Assembly (NCBI RefSeq): GCF_910592395.1
Contig: NC_088326.1
Span: forward strand, 5,587,001 to 5,651,000
Length of the DNA: 64,000 nt
From: Lineus longissimus
Taxonomy: Eukaryota; Nemertea; Pilidiophora; Heteronemertea; Lineidae
Reading direction: 5' to 3'
Shown: in pieces, positions 55,151 to 64,000 of the stretch
Layout: every line of letters begins with the position of its first letter
Numbering within the stretch: the first letter of the stretch is position 1
Program-made: the position numbers and the translations under genes
The notes under the pieces: generated by a model
What the model was told of the DNA's origin: nothing
What the model saw: only the letters and a program-made list of their open reading frames with translations
Database searches by the model: none

Positions 55151-56289
55151 TCGAGACGAAGCACTACCCCCATATTGCCTCTAATCGAGCCGCCTATAGT
55201 GTAACAAAATTAGGCTACCGCTATTAGTCAGTATACACAGTATGTTCAGGGTTCAGAAGCTGGGCCTTTGTTTTGTGCAATTTTTTTGTGCATTTTGAGA
55301 TACAGTAGCAGTAGTTGAATTTTAGGGTGATGACGTTGGCCCTGTTTGGCCATATGCTTAGATATTTCAGCAGGATTTGATGTTATAACTTAGTTGTATG
55401 AGTTTTGGAACATATAAGTTCCAATTTTGTCAAGTTAATTGGACTTTTGTTTTAGATTATGTAAACACTACCACCGACCACTCTGCTGTAATGTTCCACT
55501 TGCTAACCTCGCTTAACCAACCTTGATACCAGGATATCGGTATAAAATCTGTGGAACGGGCTGGGGCAATCAGAATGGTTTGCCAGAACGACTTAACCCA
55601 CAAAGCGAACCTACTGGAGAGTGCCTGCCAGCTAGACTGGCATGGGAGGTAGCCAATCCTCAAATTTCTAGTCTAAGGGACAATGCTAGCAAAGCTCAGT
55701 ATGAGAGGTGGCCATATCCTCTTGGGAAAGCCTCTTCGCAGAATGCTAGCACAACTTAGCATGAAAGTAGTCTATCCATTCTCTGGAAATGCATCAGTGG
55801 CATGATGGAGGCTCTTGTATCTATACGCCTCACGAGCCAGCCTGTTGGGCCTACTGTTTTGCACTTTGTTTGCGGGTGTGCTTCAGAAAGGATAAATCAT
55901 GTGGTGATTATGAGGAAGATATCAGTGTGCGTAAGTGTTTTGCTTAGAATTAAGATGCTGTTGAAATGTGAAAGTACTGTAAATAGTTAGGAGCTCAGTT
56001 TATTATTAAAACTTATTAATTTGATATGAAGTCTTAGCTCCTTGGTTCCTTGGTCCATTAGGATAAGATTTGTGACAGATCAGTGGTGATATAGTACTTG
56101 ACGAACTAGTTAATGTCGTCGATATTTGGATGCCCTGGGTTGTGACATTGTCTTTGTTTCCTTACCGCTCGACCCGGTCATACGCTACAATAGTATTATG
56201 ATATAGATTGTCATTATCTTATTTAGTTTCCATGTACATTGTATATATACAGAGGATGTATTTGGATATCTAATGAGGTCATCTTCAGT
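55151..56289. other. unassigned
   Basis: No supported gene. A degenerate tandem motif with GCTAGCA and AGTATGAGA recurs at about 55620-55770. Confidence 0.35.
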
Positions 56290-57185
56290 GTACTTTGTAC
56301 CGGTGTACTGTGGTTGTGTATCATCTCGGCTGCCTTTGACAACATTAGTCATGATATTCTTATTTCTCGCCTTGAGAGTCACTATGGTGTCAAGGGCACA
56401 GCCCTGGACTGGTTCAAGTCGTACTGCCAGCCAGGAGTTACAGTGTTTTGGTGGATGGGAAGAAATCGGATCCAATGCCTTTGTTCCCAGGAGTGCCGCA
56501 AGGCTCTGTCTTTGGTCCGTTACTTTTCTCTCTTTATATTTAGCCGCTTGGCACAGTCATCAGTGATCATGATATGTATCGTCATGGTTTCGCAGACGAT
56601 ATACAGTTGTACGACATGTTTACGTTCACTCCGGAAGGTTTAGGAGAAGTGATTACAAAGGCTGAGGCATGTGTACGGGATATAAGGAAATGTGCCCGTG
56701 TAATAAATGCCTTGGTTACGTCCCGTCTCGATTTTCAGAACGGCCTGCTTCTTGGTCTGCCACATTAGGAGTTACATCGGCTGCAAAAAGCACAAAATGC
56801 TACAGCTCGACTTCTCACCCAGACCAAGAGGCGGGATCATATTACACCTGTCTTAAAAGAATTGCATTGGTTGCCCGTGAGTTCGCGCATTGAGTACAAG
56901 GTCCTCCTGATTGCCCACAAATCATTGCATCAGGAGGATAGTCCCAGCTACTTGAGGGGGTTGTTCAGCCTGCGAGTGCCGTCCCGTGGGCTTCGGTCCT
57001 CAGATGATCCATGGCTTCTTACCCTTCCACGTTCCAAGGGGTCATATGGGGATCGGAGTCTTGGTGTGATGGTTCCCAGGTTGTGGAACTCTCTCCCTGT
57101 CTCTTTGCGCGAGCTTGCGGACACCAATGCATTCAAAAAGCGCCTAAAAACTCAGCTTTTTATAAAATGTTTTAGTAATGTCTAG
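56290..57185 (+). pseudogene. LINE ORF2 3' fragment (CR1/L2-like)
   Basis: Successive frames give SAAFDNISHDIL, HGFADDIQLY (active site, near 56585), then, after an internal deletion, VTSRLDFQNGLLLGLPH, ELHWLPV and RLWNSLPVSLRE to 57185. This is the usual order for the C-terminal half of a CR1/L2 protein, but about six frameshifts divide it. The 5' portion is missing. It is a separate insertion from the LINE fragments at 2.7 kb and 46.3 kb. Confidence 0.85.
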
Positions 57186-57669
57186 TCAACTTTTTTATTC
57201 AAAAATGTCAAAGTGTATTTAATAAATGCCTTTTTCGTTATAGGCGGCACACACACCGCCTTCAGCGGGAAACGACTGTTCTGCGCCCATCTGTATTTTC
57301 TCGGAAAAAAAACCTGAATCGTTAGGGTTTTCTTTGCAAATTAGCGACCTTGAGTCCTAGCTGGAACCGAGTTGGGCTTCATGGTAGAGTGTGACAGAGA
57401 TCATCTGCGCGGAGGGCCATGTCGATTTTTACTTAACGAAATCGACGGAATCAACGGAAACTGGTCTGTAACCGATACAACCTGGTTCCATCCTTGTATC
57501 TGTATCGGTGGTGGAGGTGGGGGGGGGGGGGGTGGAGGGGGGGTTATACTGCGGGGAATCCCGTTAGGGGAAATACCCGATTGGTTCAAGGTCTTTCACG
57601 AGATGGCAGACGATTTCGCTGGTTTTGATCATGTTGATGCAAAAACCTTTTAAAGGTGGGCGGCCAAAA
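57186..57669. other. unassigned, with poly-G tract
   Basis: No gene. A run of G with T/A interruptions is at 57508-57543, giving a Gly-rich apparent frame that is not meaningful. Confidence 0.4.
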
Positions 57670-58045
57670 AAATGAACAACAAATGGTATTGGTATAGAAA
57701 TATAGAAATAATTAAATAAATAACTTGTTTAATGTGTACTATAATTTACCACTTGGTCAGACAGACAAAGGTAGCACCGACAGGCTGACACTATGATAAA
57801 ATTGCATATACATTACAAATAGCACCAAATGAGGCACCTTTCCTGTATAGGAACAACAAATGATGACAGAATAGAAATAATTCGAAGAATTGTTTATTGT
57901 GTTCTATAATTTACCATTTGGTCAGAAAGACAAAGGTAGCACTGACAGGCTGACTCTATGTTAACATTTACAGATACATTCATTTAGTACATTGTTAAAA
58001 ATCTTTTATTTTAAAATTAAAAAATAACACAAAATGAGTTACTTT
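57670..58045. repeat. ~185-bp tandem duplication
   Basis: TATAATTTACCACTTGGTCA and the following AGACAAAGGTAGCACCGACA occur near 57740 and again, with a few changes, near 57905; a shared CTTTTCCTGTAT or CTTTCCTGTAT ends both units. Two diverged copies. Confidence 0.75.
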
Positions 58046-58149
58046 TCCTGTATGTGTGGTGGCGGAGGAGATCTTGCAGATCCTGGTGGACTTGATAGCA
58101 AGTCCTTCAATATCATTAGTTGAACATGGCCATAAAACGGATGAAGCTC

Positions 58150-58260
58150 CTGGACAATTCGTCCCCGCACAATTCGTCCCACAGGAAAATTTGTCTCCTA
58201 GCATTCAACATCATTGGATGAATTGTCCATGGGATGAATAGTGCGGGAATGAATTGTCCT
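58150..58260. mobile_element. ~110-bp hairpin MITE
   Basis: GGACAATTCGTCCCCGCACA at the left pairs with TGCGGGAATGAATTGTCC at the right; inner ATTCGTCCCA pairs with TGGGATGAAT. A short non-coding fold-back. Confidence 0.75.
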
Positions 58261-59018
58261 CTAACCATATCATATTAGAATGTTGATGAACAATGTCCAC
58301 AAGGCCAAGGAAGAAGAACACTTTTTATCAACAAGTATTTTTTTGCAGTGGACCCTACATCTCTTTAATTTAACAGACATTGACAGAACAATAGTCAAGA
58401 ACAAACAAGGAAAAACCTCTTCATCATACATGCAGGCAGCCATGACAAATCAATCCACCTTTTCAGGTTACAATCTGAAATGTAAATAGGCATATAATGA
58501 TTCAGACAAAACCATTAAAAGGGACCTGTACATTATGCCTATTATGCCTTTCATCATTGGGAGGAGATGGCCATATTATTATCAAGTTTCAGGCCAAGGA
58601 CAAAAAAAGTTGTTCTCATCCCCTCCCCACCTGTTCAGTCAAAACAGGCAGGCCCCTGGCCCTCCCCTCCAACGTACTCTCTACTATACAACAGTAGATC
58701 ATTTCACTGTTGTCGATATCGCATTAAACAGTGAACATTCTACTGTGTGTTTGTTTTTGCGCACATTCTCTGCGCAACGAAGAATACCATTGAATATTCT
58801 GGAATACTGTTGAATGATCACGTGTTTTTAATTTGTACTATATATACAGTTTTTGACGGTAGCCGAATAGATAATCAATCAATAAATCAATTTGAATTTG
58901 AAATTTTGACTCTTTGATTTCATTTTAGCAGTGAGGATGGGCGGCTGCAGACGGTATCATTTCCAACAACATGTCACAATAAGAGACCTTTGTCCCCTAT
59001 GTGCCAGGAGTATGAGGG
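58261..59018. other. unassigned
   Basis: No gene seen. Ends of an AATCAATAAATCAATTTGAA tail near 58875 look like a retroelement 3' tail. Confidence 0.35.
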
Positions 59019-59975
59019 GTTGGGGCGGTTAGGTTCTCTCATTCCCAGCCGCCAGTCACAATCTGGTAAACTTTTGTCTCAAGTATGAATTTTGGCAATG
59101 ATCATGGGTCGGGGTCCTATCATTCACAGCCACGAGTCACAATCTGGTAACTTTTTGTCTCACGTATGAAGTTTGGCAGTGATCATGGGTCGGGGTCCTA
59201 TCATTCCCAGCCGCCAGTCACAATCTGGTAACTTTTTGTCTCACATATAAAGTTTGGCAGTGATCATGGGTCGGGGTCCCATCATTCACAGCCACGAGTC
59301 ACAATCTGGTAACGTTTTGTCTCACATATAAAGTTTGGCAGTGATCATGGGTCGGGGTCCTATCATTCACAGCCACGAGTCACAATCTGGTAACTTTTTG
59401 TCTCACGTATGAAGTTTGGCAGTGATCATGGGTCGGGGTCCTATCATTCACAGCCGCCAGTCACAATCTGGTAAATTTTTGTCTCAAGTATGAATTTCGG
59501 CAATGATCAGGGGTCGGGGTCCTATCATTCACAGCCACGAGTCACAATCTGGTAATTTTTTGTCTCACGTATGAAGTTTGGCAGTGATCATTGGTCGGGG
59601 TCCTATCATTCCCAGCCGCCAGTCACAATCTGGTAAATGTTTGTCTCAAGTATGAATTATGGCAATGATCATGGGTCGGGGTCCTATCATTCACCGCCAC
59701 GAGTCACAATCTGGTAACTTTCTGTCTGACGTATGAAGTTTGGCAGTGATCATGGGTCGGGGTCCTATCATTCACAGCCACGAGTCACAATCTGGTAACT
59801 TTTTGTCTCACATATAAAGTTTGACAGTGGTCATGGGTCGGGGTCCCAGCATTCCCAGCCGTAAGTCACAATCGGGTAACTTTTTGTCTCACATATAAAG
59901 TTTGGCAGTGATCAGGGGTCGGGGTCCTATCATTCACAGCCACGAGTCACAATCTGGTAACTTTTTGTCTCACGT
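59019..59975. repeat. 81-bp tandem repeat array (~12 units)
   Basis: Units contain GTCACAATCTGGTAAC, TTTTTGTCTCACGTATGAAG, GTTTGGCAGTGATCATGGG and TCGGGGTCCTATCATTC, spaced exactly 81 bp in most places (for example ATCATGGGTC at 59101 and 59182). Two unit types alternate, marked by GCCGCCAG and GCCACGAG. No coding role. Confidence 0.95.
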
Positions 59976-61071
59976 AGGGCCACTCATTGTTAGTTCAAGA
60001 AGCGGATAATAGACGGCGAAAGCATCTGGCCAACTGTGACCTGTCCACTGTGTAAGCGGAAAGTGGAGGCAGTGAAGAGTTCACCGTTTTGTATAGAAAC
60101 AAAAATTAAATCATATTTCTCAATAGGGTGATTCATGTTTTTCATCAACCGCAAAGGGTACTTGTTAACATGGTAGTGTTTTAAAAGCAATTCATGTTAC
60201 GGTTTAAGCGCATGCAGTGTGTTTATTACGTACTTTTTGTCTCACGTATGAAGTTTGGCAGTGATCATGGGTCGGGGTCCTATCATTCACAGCCGCCAGT
60301 CACAATCTGGTAAATTTTTGTCTCAAGTATGAATTTCGGCAATGATCAGGGGTCGGGGTCCTATCATTCACAGCCACGAGTCACAATCTGGTAATTTTTT
60401 GTCTCACGTATGAAGTTTGGCAGTGATCATTGGTCGGGGTCCTATCATTCCCAGCCGCCAGTCACAATCTGGTAAATGTTTGTCTCAAGTATGAATTATG
60501 GCAATGATCATGGGTCGGGGTCCTATCATTCACCGCCACGAGTCACAATCTGGTAACTTTCTGTCTGACGTATGAAGTTTGGCAGTGATCATGGGTCGGG
60601 GTCCTATCATTCACAGCCACGAGTCACAATCTGGTAACTTTTTGTCTCACATATAAAGTTTGACAGTGGTCATGGGTCGGGGTCCCAGCATTCCCAGCCG
60701 TAAGTCACAATCGGGTAACTTTTTGTCTCACATATAAAGTTTGGCAGTGATCAGGGGTCGGGGTCCTATCATTCACAGCCACGAGTCACAATCTGGTAAC
60801 TTTTTGTCTCACGTAGGGCCACTCATTGTTAGTTCAAGAAGCGGATAATAGACGGCGAAAGCATCTGGCCAACTGTGACCTGTCCACTGTGTAAGCGGAA
60901 AGTGGAGGCAGTGAAGAGTTCACCGTTTTGTATAGAAACAAAAATTAAATCATATTTCTCAATAGGGTGATTCATGTTTTTCATCAACCGCAAAGGGTAC
61001 TTGTTAACATGGTAGTGTTTTAAAAGCAATTCATGTTACGGTTTAAGCGCATGCAGTGTGTTTATTACGTA
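59393..61071. repeat. 839-bp direct duplication of part of the satellite plus unique sequence
   Basis: Two abutting copies, about 59393-60231 and 60232-61070. Each has about seven 81-bp units followed by the same ~255 bp of unique sequence ending in GTTTATTACGTAC. I see no difference between the two by eye. Each unique part contains the same 66-codon minus-strand frame (59990-60190 and 60829-61029), which I do not consider a gene. Confidence 0.92.
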
Positions 61072-61116
61072 CTCGGTTCGACTACGTCTTTTCTGACTAA
61101 TGGCCGCTGTTGAGAG

Positions 61117-61172
61117 AGTTAAGACGGTAAAAGAAGCTTCTTTGAAGTATTTTTTCTTTTATCGTCTTAAGT
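61117..61172. repeat. hairpin
   Basis: GTTAAGACGGTAAAAGAA at the left pairs with TTCTTTTATCGTCTTAA at the right, with one mismatch, around a 20-base loop. Confidence 0.75.
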
Positions 61173-62625
61173 TCTAAGACTACATCACATCATGATTGAA
61201 CCTAATACGCCTGTTTCAAGGGAAAATATAACAGAAACTGTTGAAAGTAACTATTAATATCCTGCGTTAAGCTTGCTGTGGATTTTAGAGAAAATTTCAG
61301 TATCTCTTGATCATACAAACCTTCTCTATTTACCTGAAAATCGGGGGAAATCTATGACCAAACACACTGATATGTTCTGACAGGAGAATGGGGATTCCCA
61401 GAAAAAAACTCGTATAAGGTCTCACTAGCCAGTGCGGAGGGCAGTCCTACCTGCCTCCAAAAATGACGCGACGTCATTTCATGCATACCCCAGTTCCAGC
61501 GGCTGTAGACTTGGCAGTACCTTACTCTCACACATTTCTTAACAGCTTGTCACTTCTAAAATACATCTGGCCTAGTTTCAACGTCGCCTAGACATACAGT
61601 CATGCATAGACTGATGCGACACAATGCATGATATACCCTGTATGTTAACGCAAATTTGAAAAATTTCACCTTTATGCTTTATAACTCCATGATTATCGAG
61701 GATGGTGAAAAAAAAGGTCATGCACATCTACTCATGATCACTACCTTTAGAAAGCGAACTGTCAACTATTTCAATATTCCATAGGTAGCTCTTAAGCGAG
61801 CTATCTGGTTAGAGTGTGTGTGTGTATACCGTCAATGAAAAAAAGTTGACCCGGAACCAGAAAACCTCCTCGCCCAGGTGAAATTTTTGCACGCGAGTCG
61901 TATACGCCGATGCACAGCAATTTACCTGCGGAGAGATTTTCTTTTCATAAACCATGCAGCGGGACCGATGATTTTTACGCGGAGTAGCCGCTGTTCGGTT
62001 GGCGATTTCGTCAAAACAGGGCAAATCAAAGTGTGACGCTACCCTGGTGCGAATCGAAATGCATTAAACAACACTCTGCATCGCTGCCAGAGATTATTTT
62101 TCTCTTTCCGCGAAGAAATCGTGCTTTGAACTTGCAAAAGTCCGCAAAAGATTTCGAGTCTGCTAACTTTTCCGTAGTGCGCATGCGCACCAACATGATC
62201 GGTCCGGGGCTGCTAGTTTCGACGACGATTTCGTCAATGTCAAAGGGCGTGGGAGTATGTTGACGGCTTGGTCCCATTTATAATGCAATAATCTTGAAAG
62301 TACATTGGTCTCAATGTTTATTTCCCCGTTTCCATGACAAAATCCCACCGTGAAACCTGAAACCACTCGTCCACAACACAAGCCATTTCAATTTTCCGTA
62401 GAAAGCGCATGCGCACTAACTCAAACGCACTTGCTGCCCTCAAACTATTCACGCTTATTAGACAAATCCTACACTTGGGTCTTGGGATCATTATGCTCAT
62501 CTCCGGGCACAAGTACCTATCCTTCTCCTGTTGTGTTTAGTTTTCTTCCCACATTCTCCCCATCTATTTTCTATACTGCGTCAGCGTCTATTGGGTCAAC
62601 TACCATGATGGCATCATCCTAACTA
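61173..62625. other. unassigned, with two NRF-1-like palindromes
   Basis: No recognised gene. Two copies of TGCGCATGCGCA-type sequence are at 62178-62189 and 62405-62415, each preceded by TTTTCCGTAG and followed by AC-AAC. Such palindromes are typical of NRF-1 binding sites in CpG promoters of animals, so this may be promoter DNA of a gene beyond my recognition, or a duplicated element. Confidence 0.4.
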
Positions 62626-62628
62626 TAT

Positions 62629-62683
62629 ACCCCCCCCCCCCCCACCAACACCACCACAACCACCACCACCACCACCACCACCA
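62629..62683. repeat. poly-C and CCA microsatellite
   Basis: A run of about fifteen C (62629-62643), then ACCACC-type units to about 62683. Confidence 0.9.
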
Positions 62684-62689
62684 GAGTCT

Positions 62690-63600
62690 TCTCGCTCACA
62701 AGCCCTATCAATGCCTGAGCCTTCCCCATATCATAAAAAAGGGGTGTCGTTTCGGCATGTGCAATCTCACAGGAACCAGTCTCTGTCAACTTCCTGTTGA
62801 GCTACAACTAGCATTCGGAGCCTGCTAACCGCGTAAGTGCACAGAACAAGTTGGAATTTTCCTCAAATAATCGTCAGAGCTACCCCTTCACAAAATACCT
62901 CGGACATTTACATTTGAACAAGTAGCAATAGGGATAGAGTAGGCCCATCTGTATCCATGGTAATCGCCCGTTTTGTGTCTTCATCATCATGTAGATATTG
63001 TGTTTTATTCTGAACTAATGTTATTTTATGACATAATGTAAGAGGTCTTAGCGAACTGTTTTATTATCCATTTATCTATATTTTTTAATAATAAAGTTAT
63101 TTAAATTGAATTAAATTAAAATTGAATTAAATTAAAAATTATAGACAGGATAGTTTATTACTCACTTCACAGACCCTTATCTGCATTTGCAGCTTTCTCA
63201 GCTCTTCATCGAACTTTTGATAACGACAACAAGTATGCATTTACACGGTAACTTTAGTCTTATGCCTGAATAAGAAGTAAAACACACACATTGTATACTT
63301 TTATAGGGGTATATTGATGGAGCGAGGGGACCCCTTTGTTGCCCTTGATCTAATGGGATGGAAATATACAAGAGCTGCTCAGCGAAGTTCTTTTGTACAC
63401 AAATACATGACTGTATTTACCCATGAAGATTGTGTAGGTTGGCGTTCAGATTGCCTACGGTCAATTCTAAGAAAAAGATCATCCTTAGTTTTCTGAACCT
63501 ATTGAAGCCTGCCTACCTTTGATTTTTCAATGACTACATTTGGCCGCCATTTCAATCTTCATCATCATCTGAACTGAATCATCATCATCATCAGTCAGCA
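62690..63600. other. unassigned, with AT-rich retroelement-like tail
   Basis: Around 63090-63140 AATAAAG is followed by AAATTGAATT units, a form common at the 3' end of LINEs and SINEs. A 60-codon frame at 63314-63496 has no recognised sequence. A CATCAT run is near 63580. Confidence 0.4.
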
Positions 63601-64000
63601 CGTGCGTGTGTAACAGAGAGGTGTGTGGGATTGAACCCGGGACCTCTCGCGAAGGGAATTTCCCATTTAGCCTGGGTTGATGCCACCACTACATACTCCC
63701 CTGTTCGGGAAAGTTGTGTCCTCACAACCGGGTTCTTCCGTGATACACACCAGCACCCTTTTACCACATGTTGGGCGCCAAATGTAACAGAGGAAAAACA
63801 TCAAGGTCCAACTCTACCGACTGGGCTAGTAGGAATGATGCCACCTCTCGTACTCCCCCTGTTCGGGAAAGTTGCGTCCTCACAACCGGGTTCTTCCGTG
63901 ATACAAAGGATTAATTCATTGTCCAAAGACACACCAGCATTCATGAGAGGTCCCGTTGGGCGCCAAATGTAACAGATGAAAAAGATCCAAGATCCAACCG
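63600..64000. repeat. repeated block with GGGCGCCAAATGTAACAG, cut by the window end
   Basis: About 63679-63799 is repeated with an insertion at 63836-63982: both have CTGTTCGGGAAAGTTG, CTCACAACCGGGTTCTTCCG and GGGCGCCAAATGTAACAG. On the minus strand GGTTCAATCCC (near 63640) and TAGCCCAGTCGGTAGA (near 63820) resemble tRNA-gene B and A boxes, so a tRNA-derived SINE or an LTR end is possible. The spacing is wrong for an intact tRNA gene. Confidence 0.6.

Noticed and set aside
57372-57653. Frame with a Gly run
   Set aside because: The Gly run is the poly-G tract; flanking peptide has no known match.
59990-60190. 66-codon minus-strand frame present twice (again at 60829-61029)
   Set aside because: Identity of the two is explained by the 839-bp duplication; no independent sign of coding.
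59019-61071. Satellite considered as a CRISPR-like array
   Set aside because: Units are contiguous with no unique spacers, and the window is eukaryotic.
63600-63840. Possible tRNA gene on the minus strand
   Set aside because: A-box and B-box-like words are about 180 bp apart, far too wide, and no cloverleaf can be drawn.

Overview
The window looks like nuclear DNA of a marine invertebrate animal. Signs of this are genes with GT-AG introns, a seven-transmembrane receptor split by an intron, a very long ankyrin protein with a Mab-21/cGAS-type domain, and many kinds of transposable element (CR1/L2-like LINEs, BEL/Pao, a DIRS-like tyrosine-recombinase element, Tc1-like fold-back, pogo-like, several MITEs). 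The AGCTCACC-type MITE near 54.6 kb is, from general knowledge, common in molluscs and other marine invertebrates. I cannot name the species.

Layout. 1-9.4 kb: no convincing host gene; a LINE 3' fragment (2.7-3.96 kb, minus), a TIR element (5.3-5.75 kb), an interstitial telomere-like block (9.11 kb) and a small MITE (9.36 kb). 10.6-18.0 kb: the main host gene, on the minus strand, an uninterrupted 2,166-codon reading frame of about 47-49 ankyrin repeats followed by a Mab-21/cGAS-like nucleotidyltransferase domain with all three expected acidic metal-binding residues. A six-copy ~92-bp tandem repeat lies just downstream of it. 18.5-21.6 kb: repeats and unassigned DNA.

21.6-44.2 kb: a direct tandem triplication of a two-exon class A GPCR. 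Copy 1 is broken by a nonsense codon and its intron is swollen to 8.1 kb by a Tc1-like fold-back, a DIRS-like 3' end and a decayed cluster of virus-like genes. Copies 2 and 3 are intact (345 codons each). All three introns carry the same truncated reverse-transcriptase fragment, so that insertion preceded the triplication; a BEL/Pao fragment sits only in the upstream part of unit 3.

44.8-54.0 kb: a broken, intron-containing pogo/Tigger-like transposase; a minus-strand LINE fragment; and a set of short homologous exon-like blocks on the minus strand (47.16-48.13 kb and 53.87-54.00 kb), which I do not recognise. An almost complete LINE (48.4-53.7 kb) separates them; its ORF1 is intact and its ORF2 carries two stop codons. 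54.3-64 kb: MITEs, a dispersed repeat whose inverted partner is 35 kb away, another LINE fragment (56.3-57.2 kb), an 81-bp satellite with an 839-bp exact-looking duplication (59.0-61.07 kb), simple repeats, and a repeated block at the right edge.

The most interesting locus is the ankyrin-cGAS-like fusion: by family knowledge such enzymes sense foreign nucleic acid and make cyclic dinucleotides, and the ankyrin array is an unusually large partner domain. Next are the decayed virus-like gene cluster and the unrecognised repeated exons.
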